Assembly (NCBI RefSeq): GCF_003339505.1 | Contig: NZ_QPIW01000014.1 | Coordinates: 103,487 to 167,486 of the forward strand | Length of the DNA stretch: 64,000 bases | Source: Runella aurantiaca | GTDB taxonomy: Bacteria; Bacteroidota; Bacteroidia; Cytophagales; Spirosomataceae | Reading direction: 5' to 3' | Part shown: positions 1-9,156 of the stretch, in pieces | Layout: the number at the start of each line of letters is the position of its first letter | Numbering within the stretch: position 1 is the stretch's first letter | Position numbers and translations under genes: made by a program | The notes under the pieces: generated by a model | Seen by the model: the letters and a program-made list of their open reading frames with translations, nothing else | Told to the model about the DNA's origin: nothing | Databases searched by the model: none

Positions 1-1
1 G

Positions 2-514
2 GATGGCATCGACCCCAACGCGCAATCTAAACTGGATTTTAGCAAGACGTTGGCCTTTGAAGATTTTAAATTGGAACTTGGTGACGACGAGTATCGCGGA
101 GGAATGTCATTTTCTAGTATTAATTCTTCTTCTGGTCAAGGATGGAACGACGAAAGCAATAGCTTTTTTTCATTGTTTGATTTTTCGGCCAAATGGGATG
201 TGATTCCTGCCATGCTCGTCCAAAACCACGAAACACTGATTCGAGAGTTTATGGGACAAACGACCGCCTTCAACAAAAAAACCGTTAAGTCGAGTGCGTT
301 GGTGATGGGGCAAAGTAAATCCTCCGACCGCTACATTTACGGCGAGTTAGGCCGAGGACAGTTTACTTTCTACGGCGGCCACGACCCCGAAGGGCAGCGG
401 GGTTTTCACCGGATGCCCACCGACCTCAACCTGCACCCGCACTCTCCAGGGTATCGGCTTATTCTGAACAACGTACTTTTCCCTTCGGCAAAGAAAAAGA
501 AACGAAAAACGTAG
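2..514 (+). CDS. C-terminal part of a conserved Bacteroidota protein commonly annotated asparagine synthetase B
   Basis: The frame is open from the window edge to the stop at 514, so only the C-terminal ~170 residues are present and the true start lies upstream. The visible part has FSAKWD, MLVQNH, FMGQTT, FTFYGGHDPE and, near the end, HPHSPGYRLILNN followed by a lysine-rich tail. This matches what I remember of a secreted Bacteroidota family that databases label asparagine synthetase B. I see no N-type ATP pyrophosphatase motif in this portion, so the label should not be taken as enzymatic evidence. It is followed by two hairpins and then ahcY. Family recognition is moderate; function is unknown. 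Confidence 0.7.
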   Translation, partial: DGIDPNAQSKLDFSKTLAFEDFKLELGDDEYRGGMSFSSINSSSGQGWNDESNSFFSLFDFSAKWDVIPAMLVQNHETLIREFMGQTTAFNKKTVKSSALVMGQSKSSDRYIYGELGRGQFTFYGGHDPEGQRGFHRMPTDLNLHPHSPGYRLILNNVLFPSAKKKKRKT

Positions 515-532
515 AAGAACCATCATGCTGCC

Positions 533-596
533 GTTGGTGGAGTTTTCTCCACCAACCCTTTCTCCTTTGATGAATTGTTGGTGAAAAAACACCAAC
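533..596 (+). terminator. Two tandem hairpins sharing one stem sequence
   Basis: The first is a perfect 10-bp stem (GTTGGTGGAG at 533-542, CTCCACCAAC at 547-556) with a TTTT loop. The second reuses the same arm, GTTGGTG at 577-583 and CACCAAC at 590-596, around an A6 loop. They sit 19 nt after the upstream stop codon, so a transcript-end or 3'-stabilising role is likely. There is no good U-tract after either stem. Confidence 0.5.
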
Positions 597-876
597 CATG
601 GCAAAACTGCATGTTGATATTTTATTTTGCCTGAAATAGATAAAATATCTTTCTGGTTTTTGTATTCTCCACTAAATATCTAATTAATGGGGGCTTTTAG
701 GGGTAATTATGCCAAAAAATATCTTTTTTTAGAATTCCCCCCTGTTTTATCTACTCCCAAAGTAGCATTCACATTCATTTATCGGTTAATTTTGTGGGGT
801 TTTTATCTGAATCCCAAGATAAGAAGTCGGAAATCAGCAGTAAGAAATCGAAAATTAGAAATCCCAAATAAATCAC
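597..876. other. AT-rich intergenic region upstream of ahcY
   Basis: No convincing gene or promoter was found here. Near 826-870 there is a loose run of AGAAATC/GAAAATC repeats just before the ahcY start. I looked for S-adenosylhomocysteine or S-adenosylmethionine riboswitch landmarks and found none. Confidence 0.5.
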
Positions 877-2193
877 ATGTCAACAGCAACTGGAACGTAC
901 GTACCGTACAAAGTAAAAGACATTACCTTGGCCGATTGGGGCCGGAAAGAAATTCGTTTGGCCGAGGCCGAAATGCCCGGCTTGATGGCTCTTCGTGTTG
1001 AATATGGCGAATCAAAGCCGTTGAAAGGTGCACGCATCGCTGGATGTTTGCACATGACCATCCAAACGGCCGTTTTGATTGAAACCCTCACGGCTTTGGG
1101 TGCGGAAGTAACCTGGTCGTCGTGTAATATCTTCTCTACCCAAGATCACGCCGCCGCTGCTATCGCCGCCGCTGGCATTTCGGTCTACGCGTGGAAAGGC
1201 ATGACCGCCGAAGAATTTGACTGGTGTATCGAACAAACCTTGTTCTTTGGCGAAGAGCGCCATCCCCTCACCATGATTTTGGACGACGGTGGTGACTTGA
1301 CCAACATGGTGTTTGACAACTATCCTGAATTGATTGCGGGAATCGGCGGTTTGTCGGAAGAAACAACCACGGGCGTTCACCGTTTGTACGAGCGTATGAA
1401 AAACGGCACCTTGTATTTGCCAGCCATCAACGTGAACGACTCGGTGACAAAATCGAAATTCGACAACAAATACGGTTGCAAAGAGTCATTGGTAGACGCT
1501 ATCCGTCGCGCAACTGACTTGATGTTGGCGGGTAAAGTAGCCGTCGTGGCGGGTTACGGTGACGTAGGTAAAGGCTCGGCGGAATCGCTTCGCGGGGCAG
1601 GTTGCCGCGTATTGGTGACCGAAATTGACCCAATCTGCGCATTGCAGGCGGCAATGGACGGATTTGAGGTTGTAACAATGGACGAAGCCGCTCCGCGCGC
1701 CAACATCTTTGTAACGGCTACGGGTAACATCAATATCATCAAGCCGCGCCACTTCAAAACCATGCGCGACAAAGCCGTGGTGTGTAACATCGGCCACTTC
1801 GACAACGAAATCGACATGGCGTGGTTGAATGCCAACTACGGACAGACCAAGATTCAAATCAAACCGCAGGTGGATTTGTACGAAATCGACGGCAAAGAAA
1901 TCATTGTGTTGGCCGAAGGTCGTTTGGTGAACCTAGGTTGCGCCATGGGCCACCCGTCGTTTGTGATGTCAAACTCATTCTGTAACCAAACCTTGGCGCA
2001 GATTGAATTGTACACCAACCCCGGTAAATACGACAAGCAAGTATACATCTTACCAAAACACTTGGACGAAAAAGTGGCGAAACTCCACTTGGGACACATC
2101 GGTGCTCATCTCGAAACATTGGACGAAGAGCAGGCGTCTTACATCGGGGTAACTGTGGAAGGACCGTTCAAGTCTGATTTGTATCGTTACTAG
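877..2193 (+). CDS. ahcY: Adenosylhomocysteinase (S-adenosyl-L-homocysteine hydrolase)
   Basis: Cytosolic NAD-dependent enzyme that splits S-adenosylhomocysteine into adenosine and homocysteine. It relieves product inhibition of methyltransferases and feeds the methyl cycle (metE lies further along in this window). At 438 aa it has the usual family length. Visible signatures are [16 protein letters not shown] and [15 protein letters not shown] in the substrate domain, DDGGDLTN, and the Rossmann motif [10 protein letters not shown] at about residues 226-235. The C-terminus KSDLYRY matches the family's lysine/tyrosine-containing tail that reaches into the NAD site of the neighbouring subunit. 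The ATG at 877 begins a typical N-terminus. It stands alone and is closed by a strong terminator. Confidence 0.98.
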   Translation: MSTATGTYVPYKVKDITLADWGRKEIRLAEAEMPGLMALRVEYGESKPLKGARIAGCLHMTIQTAVLIETLTALGAEVTWSSCNIFSTQDHAAAAIAAAGISVYAWKGMTAEEFDWCIEQTLFFGEERHPLTMILDDGGDLTNMVFDNYPELIAGIGGLSEETTTGVHRLYERMKNGTLYLPAINVNDSVTKSKFDNKYGCKESLVDAIRRATDLMLAGKVAVVAGYGDVGKGSAESLRGAGCRVLVTEIDPICALQAAMDGFEVVTMDEAAPRANIFVTATGNINIIKPRHFKTMRDKAVVCNIGHFDNEIDMAWLNANYGQTKIQIKPQVDLYEIDGKEIIVLAEGRLVNLGCAMGHPSFVMSNSFCNQTLAQIELYTNPGKYDKQVYILPKHLDEKVAKLHLGHIGAHLETLDEEQASYIGVTVEGPFKSDLYRY

Positions 2194-2216
2194 GAGTTAT
2201 CATTTTTCTTCTTTTG

Positions 2217-2250
2217 GGTGTCGGTTCTTTTGAGCCGACACCTTTTTTTT
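2217..2250 (+). terminator. Rho-independent terminator of ahcY
   Basis: An 11-bp stem (2217-2227 with 2232-2242, core GGTGTCGG/CCGACACC and one G-U pair) with a TTTT loop is followed directly by eight T residues. Confidence 0.9.
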
Positions 2251-2270
2251 GGCTAATATCGACTTTCATT

Positions 2271-2310
2271 TTCACGCAGACGTGGGGAGGAGCAAAGGTG
2301 CTAAAGGGTG
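2271..2310. repeat. Dispersed intergenic element, copy 1
   Basis: The stretch TTCACGCA...GGAGCAAAGGTGCTAAAGG resembles, in the same orientation, the reverse complement of 6236-6263 (TTCACGCAAAGG...GGAGCAAAGG). Both copies lie in intergenic DNA flanking the exopolysaccharide export genes. Confidence 0.4.
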
Positions 2311-2516
2311 ACTCATGCCGATTTTGCTTCAAATTTTCAAAAAGATACCATTCGGATTAGTAAATAAATTGTGTTTCCAGAAAACCCCTTCAATAGAAGC
2401 ACTGGGGCTGATTTTGCTTTACTTTTTGGGATATTCAATATGCGCATTTGGGGAGTGTTTGACCTTCATTCGGTAAATTTTTTAAATATTTTTACCATTG
2501 TTGCTTGACATAAGCG

Positions 2517-2524
2517 TATATTTG
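2517..2524 (+). promoter_or_regulatory. Putative Bacteroidota -7 box (TATATTTG)
   Basis: This is a perfect match to the -7 consensus TAnnTTTG. No clear TTTG lies 19-21 nt upstream. It sits 59 nt before the small ORF at 2584 and is the best candidate for the start of transcription into the exopolysaccharide locus. Confidence 0.35.
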
Positions 2525-2583
2525 TCCATATTTGTTTTTTACTATTAAGTACTTCCACTCTTGTTATGGTAAAATTAAACGTT

Positions 2584-2736
2584 ATGAAAAGTATTTCTAG
2601 TCCTTTCACACTCGCTCTTTCTAGCAAAGGCGACTTCCCTACTTCTTTCGTTAAACTCATTCATTTGTTCTTTACGGGTATTTTAAAACGTTCTTTCGCA
2701 AAATCGAAAGAAAACAAGCTAAAATTAGCTCTTTAG
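2584..2736 (+). CDS. Possible 50-aa leader peptide ahead of the exopolysaccharide locus
   Basis: ATG at 2584 (alternative in-frame ATG at 2566) opens a 50-codon frame ending in TAG at 2736. It encodes a basic, serine- and leucine-containing peptide (MKSISSPFTLALSS at the start, KSKENKLKLAL at the end). I do not recognise it. Support comes from position: a -7 box lies upstream, and the start sits in AACGTTATG, the nonamer also found exactly at the gmd and wcaJ-like start codons. The first export gene follows 155 nt later. It could be a leader or regulatory peptide, or simply a chance frame. Confidence 0.35.
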   Translation: MKSISSPFTLALSSKGDFPTSFVKLIHLFFTGILKRSFAKSKENKLKLAL

Positions 2737-2891
2737 GGCTATTCATGCTTTTTTTTATCCGTTCTGTTTTCAATCAGGTAGCCCAATAGTTTCTAGGGGC
2801 TGAACAAAGTATTCCGTGCATTTTGGTGCAGGGTTGTTACTTAGTTTCATAAGATTGTTATGAAAATTTATTGAAATAATACAAACTATAC

Positions 2892-3722
2892 ATGCGTAAA
2901 TTTTTTAAAATACTGGGCGGTTGGAGCATTTGCCTTGGTATAATCAGCTCAACGTTTTTTACTTCCTGTGTGACCGTAGATACGCGCAAGATTACCTATT
3001 TCCAAAGCGCAGATACACTGCCTTATCAGGTACTTCCGCCCATTACACCGCAGGTAACCCGCATTCAGCCAGATGATATCCTCGCCGTGACTGTAAGTAG
3101 TTTGAGCGAAGAATCCAACGTAGTGTTTAATTTCCCCAACATCAACGCGCTCAATACGACGGTATACCCTGGAGTAATAGGAGGTGGGCAAACAGGACGG
3201 CAACCTTTAGGCTACTTGGTGGACTCGACGGGACAAATTGAAATGCCATTGGTGGGAAAAATTAAGGTTACTGGTTTGAATCTTGCTCAAGCAGGGGATA
3301 GTATCAAGGTAAGATTACTCAATTATTTAAAGGAACCTACGGTAAATGTGCGCTACCTGAACCATAAGTTTACAGTTATCGGTGAAGTTAATCGTCCATC
3401 AGTTATAAGCCTTCTTGACGACCACACTTCCTTGCCAGAGGCGCTTGGTATGGTAGGAGATTTAACCATTTATGGTATGCGTAAAAACGTCATGTTGATT
3501 AGGACTGAAAAAGATAAGCGCGAAGTAGTACGCATCGACCTGACCTCGCGTGACTTTTTTAACTCGCCCTACTACTACCTGCGCAACAACGACGTGATTT
3601 ACGTGGATGTAGACAAAGGCAAAGTGACATTTACCGACCAACGCGTACAACGCCTGCAAATGGTCCCCATTTTCACGGGCATTGCTACCACGATTGTGGT
3701 GATTTTGAACTTGTTGAAATAG
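2892..3722 (+). CDS. wza: Wza-like polysaccharide export lipoprotein (Poly_export/SLBB)
   Basis: Outer-membrane export protein expected to form, with the Wzc homologue that follows, the envelope-spanning channel for exopolysaccharide. The N-terminus is a lipoprotein signal ending FFTSC at about residue 26. The polysaccharide export domain follows (IQPDDILAVTVSS, about residues 59-71), then GYLVDSTGQIEMPLVGKIKVTGL and an SLBB-type segment (FTVIGEVNRPSV). A C-terminal hydrophobic helix (about 255-275, VPIFTGIATTIVVI) is typical of Bacteroidota members. At 276 aa it is shorter than E. coli Wza (~379) but normal for this phylum. The gene lies 96 nt ahead of the co-polymerase, probably co-transcribed. 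Confidence 0.92.
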   Translation: MRKFFKILGGWSICLGIISSTFFTSCVTVDTRKITYFQSADTLPYQVLPPITPQVTRIQPDDILAVTVSSLSEESNVVFNFPNINALNTTVYPGVIGGGQTGRQPLGYLVDSTGQIEMPLVGKIKVTGLNLAQAGDSIKVRLLNYLKEPTVNVRYLNHKFTVIGEVNRPSVISLLDDHTSLPEALGMVGDLTIYGMRKNVMLIRTEKDKREVVRIDLTSRDFFNSPYYYLRNNDVIYVDVDKGKVTFTDQRVQRLQMVPIFTGIATTIVVILNLLK

Positions 3723-3818
3723 AATAAAGTACGGAAACCAGTGAAGGTTACTAACTGGGATACTCCGAAGCCATGAGCTCATAACAGCAATCGAATACTC
3801 AACGAAAAAGAAATAAAA

Positions 3819-6191
3819 ATGACGAATAACGAATCGAAGTTTTGGGAAGAACCGGAGGAAGAATTTAACCTGAAGTTGGTTATCGGCAAATACCTTCGTT
3901 ACTGGTACTGGTTTGTGCTCTCGGTGGCGCTTGCGGTGCTTGGGGCCTTTTTCTACCTGCGTTATGCCACGCCCATTTACAGCAGCAGCGCGGTTTTGCT
4001 CATCAAAGATGAAAAGAAAGGTGGCGTAGGGGGCATGGAGGCGCTGAAAGATTTGGAACTTTTCTCGGGTAACAAACTCGTGGAAAACGAAGTGGAAGTC
4101 TTAAAATCACGGGCGTTGTTGGAACGGGTCGTGACCGACCTCAACTTGATGGTTTCTTATTTTGAAAAAGGGGACATTCGTCCGACGGTTGAAATCTTCG
4201 GAACCTCTCCGATTTGGGTACAGGCGGGAGAACTTACCGAGGCCGCCTACAAAGATCCGCTCTGGATCAAGGTCATCAACCACAATCAATTTGAATTACA
4301 GGACGAAGGCGGGGCGACCAAAGGACAGTATACCTTTAGCCAAAATGTAAAAAGTGAATTTGGACAGTTTCGGGTCTATTTGGTAGACTCTCTGTACCGT
4401 AAAGACAACGACCTGATTCAGATTCGTTTTGCCCACAAAGAATCCCTGATTCAGAAATACCAAACTTTGTTGCAGGTGGAACTGCTCAACCAAAAAAGCA
4501 CCGTGCTTAAATTGAGCATTGAAGATGCGCTGCCCAGTAAAGGACGGGCCATCTTAGCCAAGCTACTGGACGCGTACACCTATTCGGCCCTGACCGACAA
4601 AAACCGCGAGGCCACCAATACCATGACCTTCATCGACGACCGTCTGCGGCTCATTACGGGGGAATTGGGCGACGTAGAAAAAGACGTAGAAGTCTATAAA
4701 AGTAGTCAGGGAATCACCGATTTGAGCGCAGAAGCCAACCTGTTTTTGGAGAAAGTAAAAGAAAACGACGGCAAACTCAACGAAGTAGACATTCAGTTGA
4801 AAATTCTTGAGGGAGTGGATGCCTACCTAAAAAGCAGCCAATTGGGGATTGCGCCCGCTACGCTGATGGTAACCGACCCCGTACTTACGGGCTTGCTCTC
4901 CAAACTAAATGAGCTCGATAACCAACGCGAAAAATACGCCCGCACCACGCAAGCCAGCAACCCCCTGTTGGAAACGGTAACGACCCAAATTGCCAACACC
5001 AAAGCCGCCATTCGGGAAAACATCATGAACCAAAAGCAGGGATTGATCATTACCCGCAATAGCCTGCAAAACCTGAATACGCGTTTTGAGTCGTCTATCC
5101 GCACCATTCCGCGCAAGGAACGGGAGTTTGTAAACATTAAGCGTCAGCAAGGAATCAAAGAAAGCTTGTACCTGCTTTTGTTGGAAAAACGCGAAGAAAC
5201 CGCCATTTCCTACGCCTCTACGGTAACTGATAGCCGGGTGGTGGATGAACCTTACAGCACGCCATCGCCCGTGAAACCCAAAGGAAACATTGTGTACCTG
5301 ATTGCGTTGTTGGCAGGATTGGGGATTCCGTTTGCGTTTATCAACGTGCGCAGTATGCTCAACGACAAGATTGAGTCACGCATTGAAATTGAAGACAAGG
5401 TAAAGGGAATTCCGATTTTGGGAGAAGTGGCCCAAAAGCCCAAAAACGTGGAGGGACCTTTGTTGGATACCAACAGCCGCAATATCATCATCGAGCAGTT
5501 TCGTACCCTACGCACGAACCTGAGCTATTTGTTAAAGACCGAAAAAGCAACCAAGAAAATCTTGATTACCTCCACCATATCGGGGGAAGGGAAAAGCTTT
5601 GTGGCGCTTAATCTGGCGTCAAGTTTGGCGAAAGCGGGGCACAAAGTGGTCTTGGTCAGCGCCGATATTCGTAAACCCAAATTGCACGAATACTTGGCCA
5701 TGAACAATGAAGTGGGTTTGGTCAATTACCTCATTGGCAAAAAGAAGGTGGATGATGTAAGTTTTGACACAAAAATTGAAAACCTCACCTTCATTCCGAG
5801 TGGTCCCATTCCTCCTAATCCCGCTGAATTGATTGGTAGTTCAAAAATGGCCGATTTGATGTTGGAACTAGAAAGCCGTTATGAATACATCTTTATTGAC
5901 TGCTCGCCCAACGGCTTGGTTACCGATGCCTTACTGATTGCCCCTCTGGTGGACGCGACCCTTTACATCATTCGCCACGAAAAAACGCCTAAATTTGCCT
6001 TGGGGCCTTTGGCCATTCTCTACCGCGAGCAAAAGATGCCTTCCATGGCCATCATTTACAACGGTGTCAAAGGTTCAGGTGGTTATGGGTACGGTTATGG
6101 TTATGGGTACGGTTATGGTTATGGGTACGGACAGGGTTACTACGGAGATACCCCCAAGCCCCTCTGGAAACGGGTGTTGAACAAAGCTTGA
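3819..6191 (+). CDS. wzc: Wzc-type polysaccharide co-polymerase / BY-family tyrosine kinase
   Basis: Inner-membrane protein that controls chain length and export by cycles of tyrosine autophosphorylation. At 790 aa it has the fused form. Order: a Wzz domain with TM1 near residues 30-50 (WYWFVLSVALAVLGAFFYL), a long periplasmic coiled-coil region, the GNVR-like segment ending VVDEPYSTPSPVKPKG, TM2 (IVYLIALLAGLGIPFAF, about 488-505), then the kinase. Kinase motifs are Walker A STISGEGKS (about 585), Walker A' LVSADIRKPKL and Walker B YIFIDCSPNG. The C-terminus is a tyrosine cluster (alternating Gly-Tyr from residue 755), the autophosphorylation site in this family. The tyrosine tail is encoded by a tandem repeat, listed separately. 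Confidence 0.95.
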   Translation: MTNNESKFWEEPEEEFNLKLVIGKYLRYWYWFVLSVALAVLGAFFYLRYATPIYSSSAVLLIKDEKKGGVGGMEALKDLELFSGNKLVENEVEVLKSRALLERVVTDLNLMVSYFEKGDIRPTVEIFGTSPIWVQAGELTEAAYKDPLWIKVINHNQFELQDEGGATKGQYTFSQNVKSEFGQFRVYLVDSLYRKDNDLIQIRFAHKESLIQKYQTLLQVELLNQKSTVLKLSIEDALPSKGRAILAKLLDAYTYSALTDKNREATNTMTFIDDRLRLITGELGDVEKDVEVYKSSQGITDLSAEANLFLEKVKENDGKLNEVDIQLKILEGVDAYLKSSQLGIAPATLMVTDPVLTGLLSKLNELDNQREKYARTTQASNPLLETVTTQIANTKAAIRENIMNQKQGLIITRNSLQNLNTRFESSIRTIPRKEREFVNIKRQQGIKESLYLLLLEKREETAISYASTVTDSRVVDEPYSTPSPVKPKGNIVYLIALLAGLGIPFAFINVRSMLNDKIESRIEIEDKVKGIPILGEVAQKPKNVEGPLLDTNSRNIIIEQFRTLRTNLSYLLKTEKATKKILITSTISGEGKSFVALNLASSLAKAGHKVVLVSADIRKPKLHEYLAMNNEVGLVNYLIGKKKVDDVSFDTKIENLTFIPSGPIPPNPAELIGSSKMADLMLELESRYEYIFIDCSPNGLVTDALLIAPLVDATLYIIRHEKTPKFALGPLAILYREQKMPSMAIIYNGVKGSGGYGYGYGYGYGYGYGYGQGYYGDTPKPLWKRVLNKA
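6081..6130 (+). repeat. 18-bp tandem repeat encoding the Wzc tyrosine tail
   Basis: The unit GGTTATGGGTACGGTTAT occurs at 6081-6098 and 6099-6116, with a third partial copy from 6117. Each full unit adds GYGYGY in frame. Copy-number change by slippage would alter the number of phosphorylatable tyrosines without a frameshift. Confidence 0.85.
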
Positions 6192-6197
6192 TTTTTC

Positions 6198-6263
6198 TCA
6201 CGCAAAGAAGCAAATTAAACTTATGCCAAATAAAACCTTTGCTCCTTAGTGCCTTTGCGTGAA
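6198..6263. repeat. Dispersed intergenic element, copy 2, with long inverted repeat
   Basis: Perfect 10-nt arms TCACGCAAAG (6198-6207) and CTTTGCGTGA (6253-6262) enclose nested AGCAAA/TTTGCT arms (6209-6214, 6238-6243). The right half resembles the element at 2271-2310 in reverse. It lies just after the wzc stop and may also act as a 3' structure for that transcript. Confidence 0.55.
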
Positions 6264-6360
6264 TAAACTTGTAGGAATATTAAAATAGTACAACTCTATC
6301 TTTTATCCGTTAAGTATACCAAAAAGAAAGTAAATAATTTGTAATTTTTTTAGATAAGTG

Positions 6361-6391
6361 TTTGTCATTATTACTTTTTTTTGTACTTTAG
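6361..6391 (+). promoter_or_regulatory. Putative Bacteroidota promoter for gmd and downstream glycan genes
   Basis: TTTG at 6361-6364 and TACTTTAG at 6384-6391 (one mismatch to TAnnTTTG) are separated by 19 nt. This predicts a leader of roughly 220 nt before the gmd start. Confidence 0.45.
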
Positions 6392-6621
6392 TGGAAGATA
6401 AGCGAGAAAAAAGCTAAAAAAAATACAAAAATTATAGTAATCTCTTTGGTTTTAGGATTATTTTAAGTTTTTGTTAAGTGATTAAGAAAACGCTTAAATG
6501 ATTAGATTAAACTTGTCCTTTTATTGCTAATTAATGACAAGTTGCTTTTCTGAATCATTCTTGATTTTGAATTTCTTGTGCTGAAAAGCACAAATTTGTT
6601 AGATATTTATTGCTCAACGTT
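6392..6621 (+). other. Structured 5' leader upstream of gmd
   Basis: No ORF is seen. Two hairpins are visible: AACTTGTC (6510-6517) with GACAAGTT (6536-6543), and TTGTGCT (6576-6582) with AGCACAA (6587-6593) around a GAAA loop. The element TCAACGTTATG (6614-6624) ends in the start codon. Confidence 0.45.
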
Positions 6622-7767
6622 ATGACAAATAAAGTAGCCCTCATCACGGGCGTCACCGGTCAGGATGGCGCCTATCTTTCCGAGCTTTTATTAAGTAAAG
6701 GTTATACCGTACACGGTATCAAGCGCAGAAGTTCGATGTTCAATACCGACCGCATCGACCACCTCTACGAAGATCCCCACGTCGAAAATCCCCGTTTTAT
6801 CTTACACTACGGCGACTTGACCGATTCAATGAACCTGACCCGCATCATTCAGGAGGTGCAGCCCGACGAAATCTACAACCTCGCGGCCATGAGCCACGTA
6901 AAAGTAAGTTTTGACGAGCCCGAATACACCGCTAACGCCGATGGTATCGGTACTCTCCGTATCTTGGAAGCGGTACGTTTATTAGGCCTTGCCCACAAAA
7001 CTCGCATCTACCAGGCATCCACCTCTGAGCTGTACGGTTTGGTGCAGGCTGTTCCCCAATCGGAATCCACGCCTTTTTATCCACGCTCGCCCTACGCCGT
7101 GGCGAAGCTCTACGCCTACTGGATAACGGTCAATTATCGCGAAGCCTACGGGATGTTTGCCACCAACGGAATCTTGTTCAATCACGAATCACCGTTGCGC
7201 GGCGAAACTTTCGTGACCCGCAAAATCACGCGTGCCGCTGCCAAAATTGTGTTGGGACTGCAGGACGCCCTCTACATGGGTAACATCGACGCCCAACGCG
7301 ACTGGGGCCACGCCAAAGACTACGTAGAGGCCATGTACCTCATCTTACAGCAGGAAACCCCCGAAGACTTTGTGATTGCCACGGGCGTAACCACCCGCGT
7401 ACGGGAGTTTATCCGTAAAACCTTTGCGTTCTTGGGCGTAGAAGTGGCGTTTACGGGCACCGAAGCCAATGAAGTGGGCACGATTGCCTCGATTGATACC
7501 CTGCGTTTGCAGGAATTGGGCATTCCCATCGGTGAGCATTTAAAAGAAGGAACCGTTATCCTTAAAATTGACCCGCGCTATTATCGCCCCACCGAAGTAG
7601 AGCTCCTCATCGGTGACCCCACCAAATCCATGGAAAAGTTGGGCTGGAAACCCAAGCATACGCTCGATATGCTGATTGAAGACATGGCTACTGCCGACTT
7701 ACGCCTTTTCCAAAAAGATCAATTGTTGTTGAAAGAAGGATTTGGGGTATTGAATTACTTTGAATAA
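6622..7767 (+). CDS. gmd: GDP-mannose 4,6-dehydratase
   Basis: Converts GDP-D-mannose to GDP-4-keto-6-deoxy-D-mannose, the branch point to GDP-fucose, rhamnose, perosamine or similar sugars. It is an extended short-chain dehydrogenase of 381 aa. Motifs are the NADP-binding [15 protein letters not shown] near the N-terminus, [13 protein letters not shown], and the catalytic YAVAK in [12 protein letters not shown], with [16 protein letters not shown], all typical of Gmd. I chose ATG 6622 over the in-frame TTG at 6610 because the conserved N-terminus begins there. No GDP-fucose synthase or rmd is present in the window, so the finished sugar cannot be stated. The base composition is like the genome, unlike the AT-rich genes that follow. 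Confidence 0.95.
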   Translation: MTNKVALITGVTGQDGAYLSELLLSKGYTVHGIKRRSSMFNTDRIDHLYEDPHVENPRFILHYGDLTDSMNLTRIIQEVQPDEIYNLAAMSHVKVSFDEPEYTANADGIGTLRILEAVRLLGLAHKTRIYQASTSELYGLVQAVPQSESTPFYPRSPYAVAKLYAYWITVNYREAYGMFATNGILFNHESPLRGETFVTRKITRAAAKIVLGLQDALYMGNIDAQRDWGHAKDYVEAMYLILQQETPEDFVIATGVTTRVREFIRKTFAFLGVEVAFTGTEANEVGTIASIDTLRLQELGIPIGEHLKEGTVILKIDPRYYRPTEVELLIGDPTKSMEKLGWKPKHTLDMLIEDMATADLRLFQKDQLLLKEGFGVLNYFE

Positions 7768-7814
7768 GTGTTTCTAAAATTATATTTTTAGAGAAATAAT
7801 TGAGAAATAAAATT

Positions 7815-9128
7815 ATGGCAGGGAAAAATGTACTAGTTAAAAATATTGCTTCTCTCGGTATTGTTCAAATTGCTAACTTTGTTTTCCCTCTTATTTCAGT
7901 TCCTATAATTTCAAGAATACTTGGCCCGGAAAAATTTGGAATTATAAACTTTGTAGGTGCATTTGTAGTATATTTTAATATGTTTATTGGCTATGGGTTC
8001 AATTTAACTGCAACAAGAAGAATTACTCAATTTACAGATACTGTTGAACGTAGACAACTCATATTTAGTGAGGTGTTTTATTGTAAAATAATTCTTTTTT
8101 TTATTTCCCTGATTATTTTTACAAACTTTGTTCTTTTTTTGCCAGCTTTAGAGTCGGAGAGGTTATTGTCAGTATATGCATTTATATTTTGTATTTCATC
8201 AGTATTAACTCAAGAATGGCTTTTTCAGGCAATGCAGGATTTGCCTAGAATTGCATTGTTAAATTTACTAGGTAAAACAATATATATAATTTCTGTCCTG
8301 TTATTAATTAGAGAGAGAAGTGATTATTATTGGCAACCATTGATGTTAAGTGCTTCACAAGTTATTATTTCATTGATTTCATTTGTCTGGGCTAAAAAAA
8401 AATATAAAATAAAATTAATATTTATACCAATAAATAGGTGCTTTAAATTACTTTGGGATGATAAAACTGTTTTTTTTTCTCTCGCATTTACAAGTATATA
8501 TACAACTGTAAATGTTGTAGTGTTAGGAGTTTTACAAAGTAAAGAATCAGTAGGTTTTTATACGGCAGGACAAAGGCTAATTTCTGTTGCTCAACTTGTT
8601 ATAACGCTACCACTAGCACAAGTTTTTTATCCATATATAAGTAAAGCATTTGCAGTAAATAAAGAATTAGGGATACAAACAGTCCAAAAATTGCTTCCTA
8701 TTGTAATTATATCGACAGTTTTATTGGCAATAGTTATGTTTGTAGTTGGTGAAAATGTTTTAATGATTTTTTATGGAAATGATTTTGCTCAATCGGTGAT
8801 TGTTTTTAAAATACTAACGTTTATTCCAATGTTTGTTGCAATTAATAATGTAATGGGTGTGCAAACAATTTTGAATTTAAATTTGGATAAAATATACTTT
8901 AAAGTTATTGCAATAAACGCTTTTGTAAGTGTAATTACAAATATACTAATGGTGCATCAATGGGGGTTCATAGGTTGTGCAATTAATTGGTTATTTACTG
9001 AAATGCTTATTTGTTTGATATTGTATTTTTCTATAAAGAAGGAAGGTATTAGCGTTATAAATATGAAGTATTTTATGCTAAGCCATTTTAGAGGCTATTA
9101 TAATGAGTTGGCAAAGAAGAGATTTTAA
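7815..9128 (+). CDS. wzx: Wzx-type polysaccharide flippase
   Basis: Multi-pass inner-membrane protein (437 aa, about 12-14 hydrophobic segments) of the MATE/oligosaccharidyl-lipid flippase superfamily. It should move undecaprenyl-diphosphate-linked repeat units across the membrane. The N-terminus resembles the polysaccharide synthesis family (NIASLGIVQIANFVFPLISV, then RILGPEKFGIINF). An internal SKESVGFYTAGQRLI lies near the middle. ATG 7815 is preferred to the in-frame TTG at 7800. This is the first gene of the AT-rich block, and its codons are visibly AT-biased compared with gmd. Confidence 0.9.
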   Translation: MAGKNVLVKNIASLGIVQIANFVFPLISVPIISRILGPEKFGIINFVGAFVVYFNMFIGYGFNLTATRRITQFTDTVERRQLIFSEVFYCKIILFFISLIIFTNFVLFLPALESERLLSVYAFIFCISSVLTQEWLFQAMQDLPRIALLNLLGKTIYIISVLLLIRERSDYYWQPLMLSASQVIISLISFVWAKKKYKIKLIFIPINRCFKLLWDDKTVFFSLAFTSIYTTVNVVVLGVLQSKESVGFYTAGQRLISVAQLVITLPLAQVFYPYISKAFAVNKELGIQTVQKLLPIVIISTVLLAIVMFVVGENVLMIFYGNDFAQSVIVFKILTFIPMFVAINNVMGVQTILNLNLDKIYFKVIAINAFVSVITNILMVHQWGFIGCAINWLFTEMLICLILYFSIKKEGISVINMKYFMLSHFRGYYNELAKKRF

Positions 9129-9156
9129 TTTATTTTTTTAGATTAACTAGTTTAAA

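Noticed and set aside
597..876. S-adenosylhomocysteine or S-adenosylmethionine riboswitch before ahcY
   Set aside because: No conserved core or pairing pattern could be found in the leader.
687..1001. 104-aa frame overlapping the ahcY start
   Set aside because: It runs through AT-rich intergenic DNA into ahcY in another frame and has no recognisable domain or start context.
877..2193. Long antisense frames across ahcY and other GC-richer genes
   Set aside because: They mirror strong codon bias of the real genes and show no independent features.
6081..6130. CRISPR-like repeat
   Set aside because: The repeats are in-frame Gly-Tyr codons at the end of wzc without spacers.
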